Assembly: GCA_035772735.1 (NCBI GenBank)
Contig: JASDFA010000016.1
Coordinates: forward strand, 173,109,001 to 173,173,000
Direction of reading: 5' to 3'
DNA length: 64,000 bases
From: Datura wrightii
Taxonomy: Eukaryota; Streptophyta; Magnoliopsida; Solanales; Solanaceae
The translations under genes were made by a program, and so were the position numbers. Of the stretch, positions 35,941 to 46,813 are shown in pieces. The notes under the pieces were generated by a model. The model was not told where the DNA came from, made no database searches, and saw only the letters and a program-made list of their open reading frames with translations. Numbering within the stretch: position 1 is the first letter of the stretch; every line of letters starts with the position of its first letter.

Positions 35941-36850
35941 CCCTGACTCTCCAGTCAGTTCCTATAGTGTGTGAGTATCTGGAGGTCTTCCCAGAAGATC
36001 TACTAAAGTCCCTCCTGAGTGGGAGATTGACTTTGGTATTGATCTTATTCTCGATATGCAACCTATATCTATTCCTCCATACAAAATGGCTCCAAGCTAT
36101 GGGAGTTGAAGTAGAAGTTGAAGGATCTTCTAGATAAAGGATCCATTAGACCTACAAAGTCTCCATGGGGTGCACCAGTTCTCTTTGTTCAAATGGGTTG
36201 TTCTCCTCATATGTGCATTGACTATCGGTACTTGAACAAGGTCACAATCAAGAATAGGTATCCCCTCCCTAGAATTGATGACTTGTTTTACCAACTTCAA
36301 GGTGCTAAGTGCTTCTCAAAGATTGACCTCAGATCCGAGTATCATCAGCTAAGAGTTAGGGAGAGTGACATTTCGAAGATAGCTTTCAAGACTTGGTATG
36401 TTCACTATGAGTTTGTGGTTATGTATTTTGGACTAATGAATGCTCCTACAACTTTTATGGATTTGATGAACAGGGTGTTCAAGCCATATATTGACATGTT
36501 CTTGATTGTCTTCATAGACGACATTCATATATACTCTCAGAGCGAGGTGGAGCATGCTGACCCTCAAGGATCGCCAGTTGTTCGCTAAATTTAGCAAGTG
36601 TGAGTTTTGGTTGGACCTAGTAGCATTTTTGGGTCACGTGGTGTCAAGTAAGGTGTGCAGGTGGACTCTCAAAAGATAAAAGCTGTGAAGAATTGGCCCT
36701 GATTAGTTAGTCCTTCAGATATTAGGAGTTTCTTGTGTTTAGCTAGCTGTTATAGGAGGTTGTTGAAGGATTTTCATCCATTGCTACATTGTTGACTAAG
36801 ATGACCCAGAATAAAGTCAAATTTCAATAGATTGATGCCAATAAGAAGAG
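35941..36850 (+). pseudogene. Reverse transcriptase of element 3
   Basis: Open from 36118 to 36588. It holds 'IDYRYLNKVTIKN', 'CFSKIDLRSEYHQ' (first catalytic Asp), 'FGLMNAPTTF' and FIDDIHIYS near 36506-36535 (Asp pair intact). A frameshift near 36555 and stops to 36850 break the thumb and connection region. Confidence 0.8.
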
Positions 36851-37480
36851 TTTTTTAAAGATAAAGACTCCATTCACTTCAGCCCTAGTGTTGACCCTAC
36901 CTGAGGGTACAAACGGATTTGTTGTGTATAGTGACTCCTCAGGGTTTGTCTTGGGTATGTGTTGATGCAGCATGCCAAGGTCATGATGCATGCCTCTAGA
37001 TAGCTTAAGACTCATTAGGAGAATTACCGGACGCATAACCTAGAGCTAGCAGGGGTGGTGTTTGCATTGATGATTTTGAGGCACTATTTGTATGGGATCT
37101 ATATGGATGTGTTTACGGACCACATGAGCCTACAGTATGTTTACACCCAGAAGGATTTGAATTTGCAACAAAGGAGATGGTTAAAGCTACTCAAGGACTA
37201 TGACATGAGTTTCCTTTATCATACAGGAAAGTACAATGTAGTGGAAGATGCCCTTAGCAAAATTTCTATGGAGAGTGTTTCTCATGTGGAAGATGGAAGG
37301 AAACAGTTAGTGAAGGATGTGCATCAACTTGCAATTAGGGGTTCGCCTATTGATTCAACGGGCGGTGGTGTCATTGCTCAGAATGGTTCAGAATCTTCTT
37401 TGGTGACTGAGGCTATGGCTAGGCAAGATAAGGATCCTATTTTGGTAAAGTTGAATGAAGCGGTTCAAAATCATAAGGTA
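36851..37480 (+). pseudogene. RNase H of element 3
   Basis: Begins with 'TLPEGTNGFVVYSDSSGFV' near 36893. Stops occur at 36960-37030. It then continues open from 37055 with 'DVFTDHMSLQYV' (third catalytic Asp region) and 'GKYNVVEDALSK'. The linker to integrase follows in the same frame. Confidence 0.75.
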
Positions 37481-38845
37481 GAGGTCTTCTCCCAGGGGGG
37501 AGATGGTGTACTTCAATATCAAGGTCATTTATGTGTTTCAGATATCATTGACTTGAGAGAGCGGATGTTGCATGAGGATCATGGCTCGTTGTATTCTATC
37601 CACCCTGGTGCCACAAAGATGTACTGTGACCTATGAGAAGCGTATTGGTGGAATGTCATGAAGAAGGATATAGCAAAGTTTGTGGCTAAGTGTTCGCATT
37701 GTCAATAAGTGAAAGTGGAGCATTAAAGACCAGGAGGAGTGCTACAAGATATAAGTATCCCTACATGGAAATGGGAGTAAACTAATATGGATTTCTTCAT
37801 TGGGTTACCTCGCACATGTTGGCATTATAACTTTATTTGGGTGGTTAAAGATAGGTTGACTAAAGTATCCCATTTTCTACCGATCAAAACTATCGACTTA
37901 GTGGAAGATTATGCTAAATTGTACATTTGAGAGTTAGTTCAGTTGCATGGAGTTCCCTTTTCAATAATTTTAGATAGAGGTACTCAGTTCCACTCATCTT
38001 TTTGGAGATCGTTTCAAAAGGGACTTGGTACTTAGGTCAAACTTAGCACAAATTTTAACCCACATACAGATAGTCAGGCTGAACGGACCATTCAGACTTT
38101 CAAGGAAATGTTGAGAGCATGTGTGATAGACTTCAAAGGTAGTTGCAATGACCATTTACCTCTTATTGAGTTTGCCTACAACAATAGTTAGCACTCTAGC
38201 ATTCAAATGGCTTTTTTTGAAGCTCTTTATGGGGGGAGATATAGACCGCCTATTGGTTGGTTAGAGGTAAGTGAGGCTACATTTCTAGGGCCATATTCAG
38301 TTGATGAAGTCATGGAGAAAGTTTATCTTATAAAGGAAAGGCTGAAAACAACTTAGAGTCATCAAAAGTCCTATACTTATGTGAGGGGGAGAGAACTGGA
38401 GTTTGAAGTTGATGATTGGGTGTTTTTGAAGGTGACTCCCATGAAGGGAGTGATGAGGTTCGAAAAGAAAGGGAAGCTTAGTCCCCAATATGTTGGTCCC
38501 TATAGGATTGTGGGACGTGTCGGCAAGGTGGCCTATGAGTTGGAGCTACTAGAAGAGTTGGCTTCGGTACATCCAGTTTTCCATGTATCATCATTAAAGA
38601 AGTTCATTGGTGATTCAACATTGCTTGTCTAGGTGGAGAGCATATGTGTGAAGGATAACCTTACATATGAGGAGGTACCAGTTGAGATCCTTGATCATCA
38701 AGTTTGGAAGTTTAGGAAAAAAGAAGTAGCCTCGGTGAAAGTCTTATGGAGGAATCAGCTTGTTGAAGGATCTACGTTGGAGGCTGAAGCAGATACGATG
38801 TCTAGATACCCGCATTTATTCCCTTCCGACTCAGTTCCAGCATGA
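37481..38845 (+). pseudogene. Integrase with C-terminal chromodomain, element 3
   Basis: The zinc domain has His residues near 37571-37600 and CSHC near 37693. The catalytic core has Asp in 'NMDFFIGLP' (37785), Asp in 'ILDRGTQF' (37970) and Glu in 'AERTIQT' (38079), so the D-D-E triad is readable, but six or more stops interrupt the frame. The GPY-type segment is at 38440-38620. Chromodomain-type tail ('VEILDHQVWKFRKKEV', 'VKVLWRN', ending 'RYPHLF') runs to the TGA at 38843-38845. The chromodomain is thought to guide integration to heterochromatin. Confidence 0.8.
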
Positions 38846-39061
38846 GGTATAAGTTTCCTCCTTAGTACTCTATTCAGTTTCATGTCTAGTTTATGTTTCT
38901 CAGTTTCGTTTTTGTCGTGCATGTATGTGTGATTCAAGAATTAATTTCAGTCATATATATTAGTACGAAGTTAGTCACTCTGTCAGTTTTGAGCTCTAGA
39001 TGTTCAGTATTGGAGATTTCAATTCCTTTCCCCAACTTTTCAGTATGTTTAATCTATATTC

Positions 39062-39090
39062 GAGGATGAATGTTCCCAAGGGGGAGATAT
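39062..39090 (+). other. Polypurine tract of element 3
   Basis: GAGGATGAATGTTCCCAAGG then GGGAGATAT, directly before the 3' LTR. It matches the tracts of elements 1 and 4. Confidence 0.8.
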
Positions 39091-39728
39091 TATAATACCC
39101 CGAAAGTTTCTAAGACTAGATAAGAGAAATGAAAATAAGTTCAGCAGAAAAAACTATATTTTACCTCAAAACGACTCATTGTACAAGTTGTGGTGAGAAG
39201 TAATGGACCGTGAGAGAAGTCGTAGTGAAATGTTGAAGTTTGATGCCCAGTCAATGAGTCACACCATGAGTCATGGTGTGTGGGTATGACTCGTGGTCAG
39301 GAATCATGGAGAGGCAGAGAGAATGCCAGGGTAGCAAAAGACAGATCATGGTATGATTCATTATGGGAAACAATGAGTCGTGATAAGGTTTGTGATTTTG
39401 AGGTTCTATATATCGATGGGTTGTCACGAGTTGTGTATGACCCATGGTAGATAACCACTAGTCATGGTTTGTAACCTATTAAAAAGTTTAGAGAAGATAA
39501 GAATTGAGGCTCAGTGACAATGAAAGGTTCTACGACCCGTGATAACATGTAATGACTCATAGAAGGCGTCCATGATGTGATCTTCAGGAACCAGTCTTAC
39601 AACCAGAGGTGATAACAAGAGGTGACCAGGAGTCGTCACTTAATGGTACGACTCGTTGTTAGAGTCATAACGACTAGCAGTGCCTATTTTTCAAATTTTG
39701 AATTAAGGGTATTTTCATAAGTTCTAAT
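39091..39728 (+). repeat. 3' LTR of element 3, truncated
   Basis: Starts TATAATACCCCGAAAG and follows the 5' LTR (23156) for about 630 bp up to 'gggtattttcataagttct', where F-family LTR sequence begins at 39729. Confidence 0.8.
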
Positions 39729-40235
39729 TGTTCGGTGCTTTTTGGGTATATAGCTACACGCAAGTGCACGTGGTCGAACAAGTAGTAAAGTGGCTCAAGT
39801 AAGCCAAGTATCGATCCTACAGGGACTGGACTAAAGTAACAATCTACTCAAGTGTCAATGAACTTTAACTCTAAAATGCAGACAACAGTGTGAAGAAGAG
39901 ATGTTGATAGTTTGTTTCCTAATTTTATAATAAGTCTAAAAGGAATATACAAATTGAGTCTGAACTATAAGTATGAGCATACTGAGGTTGAATGAACATG
40001 TTGAGAAATAAATTATCGATACAATTTGATTTATCTTTCCTCCGTTTGCTAGTCAAGAATTATTGCCTATAGATTAAAACTCTTGTATTTAACCCAATTT
40101 AAGAAACATGAACCTTCCACCTATATTTCTGTGATAAAAAGAAATTGATGTACTAGCCATACAAACCCGATTCCTTAATTGACTAATACGACTTTCAGGT
40201 ATATCTCTATCCTGAAGGTAAATCAATTCCCATCC
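39729..40235 (-). repeat. F3: partial F-family LTR
   Basis: Starts TGTTCGGTGCTTTTTGGG, the reverse complement of the F1 LTR end, and follows the F LTR for about 500 bp to 'aaatcaattccca'. U3 and the TATA box are missing. Directly joined to an LTR fragment of element 4, so both lost sequence at this joint. No internal F3 sequence is present. Confidence 0.8.
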
Positions 40236-40442
40236 TGACCACGAGTCTTGTCCTCGCCCATGGGGTCTCAACTCTTCTAGGACTTCTTCTCAAAACTCAG
40301 GCCTTCCCCAAGAGTCGCCTGACGACTCATGGGCTGTCCTCACGAGTCGTGAGATGACTCTTCCTGAGACTGAAATAACAAATTTCCATTTTTTTCCCGC
40401 TTCAACTCTCGGGTTCGATCTTTGAGCTCCCGAGGTATAGCA
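40236..40442 (-). repeat. 3' LTR stub of element 4
   Basis: Matches 57340-57547 in order ('gaccacgag', 'ggtctcaactctt', 'ggccttcccca', 'gagctcc', 'ggtata.ca'). Only the U3 start survives. The rest was lost at the joint with F3. Confidence 0.8.
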
Positions 40443-40475
40443 ATATCTCCCCCTTGGGAAAATTCATCCTCGAGT
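40443..40475 (-). other. Polypurine tract of element 4
   Basis: On the minus strand it reads CTCGAGGATGAATTTTCCCA then AGGGGGAGATAT up to the LTR stub. Confidence 0.75.
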
Positions 40476-40739
40476 GTTTGCAAAACACATAGAAAAGGTA
40501 GAAACATACAATCATTATATGGAGATACTGATCATTTAAGCTGAAAACTGACAAAATGACTACCTCTGAAAAGAACTACATAGTTGAACTGAATTCAGGC
40601 ATCACATACATTTACCATAACATAAAACAAACTTGCGCACATGAAATGAACATGAAACTAAATAGAGTATTAGGGAAACTACTGATACCTTGAACTGAAA
40701 CTAAGCCGATAGGGAACATGTGAGGGTATTTAGCCATCA

Positions 40740-42000
40740 TATCAGCTTCGGCTTACCATGTAGCTCCCTCAACATGTTGATTTCTCCATAATTCTCAGCC
40801 TCCAAACCTGACGATCAAATATTTCAATTGGTACTTCCTCATAGCTAAGGCTATCCTTTACACCAATGCTATTCACCGGGACTACTAGAGCTGGATCTCC
40901 CAAATAATTCGTCAACAGCAATACATGAACCACAGGATGCACGGAAGATAACTTTGAGGGCAAGTCCAACTCATACGCTACCTTACCAACTCTTCTCATA
41001 ATCTGGTAGGGACTAACATAATAGAGACTGAGTTTTCCTTTCTTCCAAAATCGTATGACTCCCTTCATAGGAGATACCTTCAGAAATACTCAATCGTCGA
41101 CCTCGAACTCCAAATCTCTCCTCCTCACATCAGCATATGACTTTTGACGATTCTGAGCAATTTGAAGCCTGTCCCTTATCAATAGAACCTTCACCATAGC
41201 CTCATGAACTGAATTGGGCCCTATCATAGCTGCCTCACCAACCTCAAACCATCTGATGGGCGATCGACATCTCCGCCCATAAAGAGCCTCGAACAGTCCC
41301 ATCTGAATGCTAGGGTGATAGCTGTTATTATAAGAAAACTCGATCAGGGGCAAGTGGTCATCCAAACTACCTTTGAAGTCCATCACACATGCTCTCTACA
41401 TGTCCTCGAGAGTTTGGATTGTTCGCTCCGCTTGGCCATACGTTTGCGGATGAAAGGTTGTGTTGAGCTTAACTTTAGTCCCAAGCCCCTTCCGAAAGGA
41501 CCGCCAAAACTGGGAGGTATACTGAGTACCTCGGTCCAAGATAATGGACAAGGGCACTCCATGTAGCCGAACCAACTCTCAGATATACAATTTGGCATAT
41601 TCATCCGCTAAGTCTATGGTTTACACAAGTAAGAAATATGCAGCCTTGGTCTATCTATCTACCACTACCCAAATGGAATCATATTGTCGATGAGTACACG
41701 GAAATCCGGTTATGAAATCCATGTTAATCTCTTCCCACTTCCATGTAGGAATGTTGATATCCTGAAGTACTCCTCCTGGCCTTTTATGATAAACCTTTAC
41801 TTGCTGACAGTTTGGGCATCTGCTATGAACTCCGCAATATCTCTCTCCATTCCATCCCACCAATAGATTTCTCGTAAATCATGATACATCATGGTGGATC
41901 TCGGATGGATAGAATATCTGGTTCCATGTGCCTCATGCAATATCCGACTCGTCAAATGATCGACATCTGGAATACATAAGCGACCCTAGTACCGCAGCAT
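40740..42000 (-). pseudogene. Integrase and chromodomain, element 4
   Basis: Chromodomain and GPY-type segment at 40769-41068 ('GKVAYELDLPSKLSSVHPVV', 'VEIFDRQVWRLR' region). Core blocks: 41090-41386 ('PLIEFSYNNSYHPSIQMG') and 41651-41863 ('CPNCQQVKVYHKRPGGVLQD', 'NMDFITGFP' with the first catalytic Asp). Stops, for example near 41860, and frameshifts separate them. The open 'SWFGYMECP' stretch near 41540-41600 lies in a shifted frame over the second Asp region. Confidence 0.75.
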
Positions 42001-42684
42001 ACCATCTCCCCCTTGGAAGAAGACCTCTACCTTCTAACTTTGAACGACTTCTTTCAGCTTTACCAAACTCAGAACCTCATCTTGCCTAGCTTTCACATCA
42101 GTCACCAAGAATGATTCTGACCCATTCTGGATGACGACACCGCCATCGGTCGAGTCGACCAACCTAACTCCCAACCTTGCGAGTCGATGTACATCTTTCA
42201 CCAACCCTTTCTTTCCTTCATCCACATGGGACACACTCTCCATAAAGAGCCTACTAATTGTGTCCGCTACCACATTAGCCTTACCTTGATGGTAAAGGAC
42301 ACTCGTATTGTAGTCCTTGAGTAGCTCCAACCACCTCCTTTACCGAAGATTAAGATCCTTCTGCATGAATACATATTGTAAACTCTTGTGATCCCTAAAT
42401 ACATCCACGTGCACCCCATACAAATAATGCCTCCATATCTTCAAGGCGAATATTACTGCGGCCAATTCAAGATCATGAGTCGGGTAATTCTTCTCATAGA
42501 CTTTCAACTATCTTGAGGCATATGCTATCACTTTCCAATACTGCATGAACACACACCCAAGTTTGATCCTTGAAGCTTCGAAATACACCATGAATCCATT
42601 GGTACCCTTGGGTAGGGTCAACACTGATACTGAAGTGAGTCGAGTCTTCAACTCTTTGAAGCTCTTCTCGCAAGCCTCCGACCA
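42001..42684 (-). pseudogene. RNase H of element 4
   Basis: 42034-42330 keeps 'GKANVVADTISRL' and the spacer 'MESVSHVDEGKKGLVKDVHR'. Further upstream (42494-42685) the first catalytic block is in a shifted frame, with the 'CDAS' equivalent altered near 42575. A frameshift lies near 42660-42685. Confidence 0.7.
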
Positions 42685-43560
42685 TTAGAATTTCACCTTC
42701 TTCCGAGTCAACTTGGTCAATGGTGCTGCAATAGATGAGAAACCCTCAACAAACCACCGATAGTAACCAGTTAAACCCAAGAAACTCTGAATATCTAAAG
42801 GATTTACCGGTCTAGGCCAATTCTTCACTGCCTCGATTTTTTGAGAATCTACTGTTATGCCGTCACTCGATACCACATTGCCCAAAAATTCTACGGAATC
42901 CAACCAAAACTCACACTTTCTAAACATTGCATACAATTGGCAATCCTTGAGAGTCTGAAGTACCACTCTCAAGTGAGCGGCATGCTCCTCCTCACTCTGA
43001 GAGTATATAAGGATGTTATCAATGAACACAATCACGAAAATATCCAGATATTTCTTGAACACCCTGTTCATCATGTCCATGAAAGCTGCAGGAGCATTTG
43101 TTAGTCCAAAAGACATAACCACAAACTCATAATGGCCATACCGCGTCCTGAAGGCTGTCTTCAAGATATCACTCTCCCGAACTTTGAATTGATGATCCCC
43201 GAACCTGAGATCTATCTTTGAGAAACACCAAGCACACTGAAGCTGGTCAAAGAAATCATTGATCCTGGGTAAAGGACACCTCTTCTTAACAGTGACATTG
43301 TTCAATTGTCAGTAGTCAATACACAAGCGAAGAGAACCATCCTTCTTTCGGACAAAAGAGAATTGGTGCACCCCATGGGGACCTGCTCGGTCTAATAAAA
43401 CCCTTATCTAACAAGTCCTTCAACTGCTCTTTTAACTCTTTTAGCTTGGCTGGAGCCATCCTGTAGGGAGGAATAGAGATAGGTTGTGTGTCGGGAAGAA
43501 GGTCAATACCAAAATCAATCTCCCGCTCAGGAGGAGCACCTGGAAAATCATCAGGAAAGA
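42685..43560 (-). pseudogene. Reverse transcriptase of element 4, active-site Asp changed
   Basis: 206 codons open (42685-43305): 'PLPRINDFFDQLQ', 'CFSKIDLR', 'FGLTNAPAAFMD', then FIDNILIYS near 43012-43040, where relatives have FIDD. The second Asp of the catalytic pair is Asn (AAC), a single-base change. The downstream thumb and 'FLGLTGYYRWFVEGFSSIA' are intact. Upstream (43305-43560) the 'PPYRMAP' and 'GFIRPS' blocks are readable but frameshifted near 43310-43370. Confidence 0.8.
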
Positions 43561-44110
43561 CCTCTGGCTACTAACGTACTATTGGAATTGATCGGATAGT
43601 CAGGGTCTCAGACTCGACAACCTTAACCCTAACTAAATGGTACATGCAACCTTTAGAAATCATCTTCCTAGCCTTAAGGTAGGAAATGAAATGACCTACA
43701 GGCACGACTAAATTACCCTTTCATTCTAAGGCTGGCTCACATGGAAATCTGAACTCTACTGCCCGGGATCTACAATTTACTAAAGCATAGCATGCAAATA
43801 GCAAATCCATGCCGAGACTAACATCAAAATCGGTCATGGATAACTCTATCAAATTTGCTGAGGTGACCTTATGAAGGACTGAGACTAGGCAACCTCTATA
43901 TACCCATCTAGCTATAACTGAGTCACCGAATGGAGTGGAAATTGAAAAGGGTTCTAACAAGACTTCGGGACTGACTCTGAAGCTACTGGCCAAATAAGGT
44001 GTCACAAAAGATAAGGTAGCCCCCGGATCTAGCAAAGCATAAACATCAATATAGAAAACTCGCAACATACCAGTGACCACATCCAGGGAGACCTCCTGCT
44101 CCTGATGGGA
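43561..44110 (-). pseudogene. Protease of element 4
   Basis: Open at 43721-44080. The active site LLDPGATLSFVTPY lies near 44000-44040, with 'FSISTPFGDSVIARWVYRGC' after it and 'FDVSLGMDLLFACYALVNC' further on. The usual retropepsin D-T/S-G reads D-P-G, as in the other copies. A stop at 43719-43721 ends this block before RT. Confidence 0.75.
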
Positions 44111-45311
44111 TGCTAAAGCATAGAATCTGTTCTGGCGCAGACCGCCAGTTGTGCTAGTAGATGCCCCCTGATGTGCTGAGCTTACTGGAGGGGCTTCTCA
44201 GATAGAAGATCGGCCTTAGCCCCCAACCTAATCCTGTATCATAACTGGACAATCTATAAGCATGTGTCCGAGCTTCCCACACCTGAAACAAGAACCTGAA
44301 CCTGCCAAACACTAGCCTGTGTTTCCTCGACCACATTTGTGATAAGCTGGGATGCTAGAATCTACGGGTCTACTACTATGACCTCTCAAGCCTGATGCCC
44401 ATCCTCTCTGATCATGTCTGGGCCTGGATGGCACACTCAATGCTGAAGATGTTGGGGATGATAATCTCAGGTGGGTCTGCTGTCAGTACCCACAACAGGA
44501 CCTCTGTTGAGAGAATTTGTGGTCCTCGGTCCTGGCACTCTTGGACTCCCTCTCTCTCAAATGCGCCGCCTCCAACAGCTGGTGTACAACACTATCCATG
44601 GGAAATCCATATCCTGATGGAGCATAGAGGTCCTACAATCCTTGTCCAATTAGCCCACTACTCCATGGACAAATCTACTCACTCGCATCCTTTGATTGGC
44701 TACCAACTCTAGGGCATATTTTGATAGGCGAGTGAACTCAAGATAATACTCTTGTATAGTCATTCTCCCTTGCTTCAAATTCACGAACTCAGCTATCTTC
44801 AACTCTCTCATTTCCCAAGGGAAGAACCGGTCTAGAAATGGAACATGGAACTCTTCCCAAGTGACCGAACCTGCTCCTGCGACCCTGCTATCCTTCCATT
44901 GGTGAAACCAGATATGCGCGACCCCTTTTAACTAATAAGAGGCCAACTTTACTCACTCAAACATATTCACCCCCATGACTTGGGTGATCTTGACAATCTC
45001 ATCTACGAACTCATGTGGGTCCTCATCTACCTTGGACACAAGGAACTCCGACAGGTTCATCCGCATGAAGTCTCTACTCGAGCCGCCGCAATGTTGCCAT
45101 TTTGCAGAACATGCACAACGGCCTGCTGATTGACTTGAGCAGTCAAGGCCTGCGCATGCATCTGTATGGCGGCCTAGACCTCAGCATGGGCTGCTGGCTC
45201 CAGTGCCTGGGGCTCCTGAACTGGAGGGGTTGGCTAATGCCCATGACCATTACCATCCTCGTGGCCTTCTCCATCTCCATTCCTCCTTCCGTTCATTCTC
45301 TGGGGAGCCAT
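44111..45311 (-). pseudogene. gag: Gag of element 4
   Basis: ATG at 45309-45311 begins 'MAPQRMNGRRNGDG', a basic Gly-rich head. LDRFFP lies near 44820-44840. An intact zinc knuckle CFRCGKLGHMLIDC sits at about 44248-44290, preceded by a damaged first knuckle. Several stops lie between them. F2 is inserted ~65 bp upstream of this ATG. Confidence 0.75.
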
Positions 45312-45371
45312 AATTCAGCAATCGTTAATAGCATGAATTAGAAGGATAGAAAGACTTTTCATCACACGACA

Positions 45372-45376
45372 TAGAT
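45372..45376. repeat. Target site duplication of F2, left (TAGAT)
   Basis: TAGAT precedes the TG of F2 and recurs exactly at 55133-55137. Confidence 0.9.
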
Positions 45377-46797
45377 TGTTCGGCTGTTTGTTATATGGGT
45401 GTATAACTACACACAAGTACATGTGGTCGAACAAGTAGTAAAGTGGCTTAAGTAAGCCAAGTATCGATCCCACAGGGACTGGGATGAAGTGCAATTTGCT
45501 CAAGTGTACTATATTTTGATTCTAAAAATGCAGACAACAGTGTAACCAAAAGTTTGATATTTAGTTTTATAGTTTTTATGCAAAATCTAAAATAACTATC
45601 TAATTTGAGTCTGAACTATGAATGAGAGCATGCTGAGGTTAAACGAACATGTAATGAAATTTATTATCGATATAATTTGGTTAATCTTTTCCTCCAGTTG
45701 CTAGCCAAGAACTATTGCCAAGAGATTAAAACTCTCGTATTTAACCTCACTTAAGAATCATGAACCATCCACCTACATTTCTGTGATTAAATGCAATTAA
45801 TGTTCTAGCCATACAAACCCGGTTCCTAAATTGACTAATACGACTTTCAGGTATATTTCTATCCTGAAAGTAAATCAATTCCCAATTTTCCCAAATCAAG
45901 TAAAGATCATATCCTATTAATTCACAACTTTCTAATTTCTTGCTCTCTCGAGTGAAACCGGACTTTTTAGATATACATTAACATAGGCCACACATTAATG
46001 CAGTAAGAACAAGAATTAATAGAACAACATGGAAGAAAAGATGAAAAACCACTATGATCAACAATCCATTTCACTACAATTGTTCATAACCTCAGCAAGA
46101 AGAGAATTTAGCCACTCATTTGTGGATTAAACATCGTTAAATGAGTGTTAAACATACAAGCAATTGAATTAAAGAAGAAGGAAAGAGAGAAAAACCCTGA
46201 TATTTTCGTTCCCTCAACTGCCTGTAACCCACGTTCTTGCTCCACCAAGTCAGAATATTGAAAAATGAACCTAAGTGTTCTATTTATACTGGTGGGAATT
46301 TTTCCCGAAATAACAAGCAACGTGTCACGGAGTGCATCGCGGAGCACTGCCTCCGTGACATGCTACGGACGGGGACCTTTACTGGAACTGGGGGTCCAGG
46401 AAATAAATCCCAACGTGGCACGGCGTGCAATGCGGAGCCAAGCCACCGTGCCACGGACCTATTGCGTACCCTCTCTAGAATTTGGGCGAAATTTCCCTAT
46501 CCAGGTAGAAGGCCTCCGCGATGGCAGCGTGACACGGCTCCATTGCGGAGCCCCTTTATTTCATGCTATCCAATGTCTTGTCCCTTGCTCGCATCCAAGT
46601 CCAACCCCGATATCCTCCAACATGCATTTTAGCTTCCCGAAATTACATTTTACCTGCAAAACAATGCTAATCATGTTGGTTAGTATAAATTCACATTTTA
46701 TTACCAATTACATGAGAATGTATACACATTGATAGATAAACAAGGCGAAAATGATACTTTTGAGTATCACTTGGGCATATAAATTTGCCCAAGATCA
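45377..46797 (-). repeat. 3' LTR of F2
   Basis: TGTTCGGCTGTTTG...TTGCCCAAGATCA. TATA box at 46281-46288 (TATTTATA on the plus strand) and CAACGTGTCACGGAG at 46318-46332, the reverse of the shared 15-mer. Confidence 0.9.
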
Positions 46798-46813
46798 CTT
46801 ACCCCACACTTAA
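46798..46813 (-). other. Polypurine tract of F2
   Basis: ACCCCACACTTAA (46801-46813) is the reverse complement of TTAAGTGTGGGGT, next to the LTR end at 46797. Confidence 0.75.

Larger units (their letters stand above)
23156..39728 (+). mobile_element. Element 3: Ty3/gypsy chromovirus (Tekay-like), split by F1
   Basis: 5' LTR 23156-25308, gag C-terminus, then element F1, then the rest of gag, protease, RT, RNase H, integrase, chromodomain, polypurine tract and a truncated 3' LTR (39091-39728). The two LTR starts match closely (TGTAATACCCC / TATAATACCCC followed by the same ~100 bp). The N-terminal gag and leader are deleted. It is inserted in RNase H of element 2, with GTTGA just left of its TG. 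The right flank is lost. Confidence 0.8.

Noticed and set aside
46237..46732. 131- and 155-codon plus-strand ORFs in the F2 left LTR (and 96 and 146 codons at 54572-55067)
   Set aside because: Antisense to the LTR promoter, overlapping each other in two frames, with no family match. Not supported as genes.
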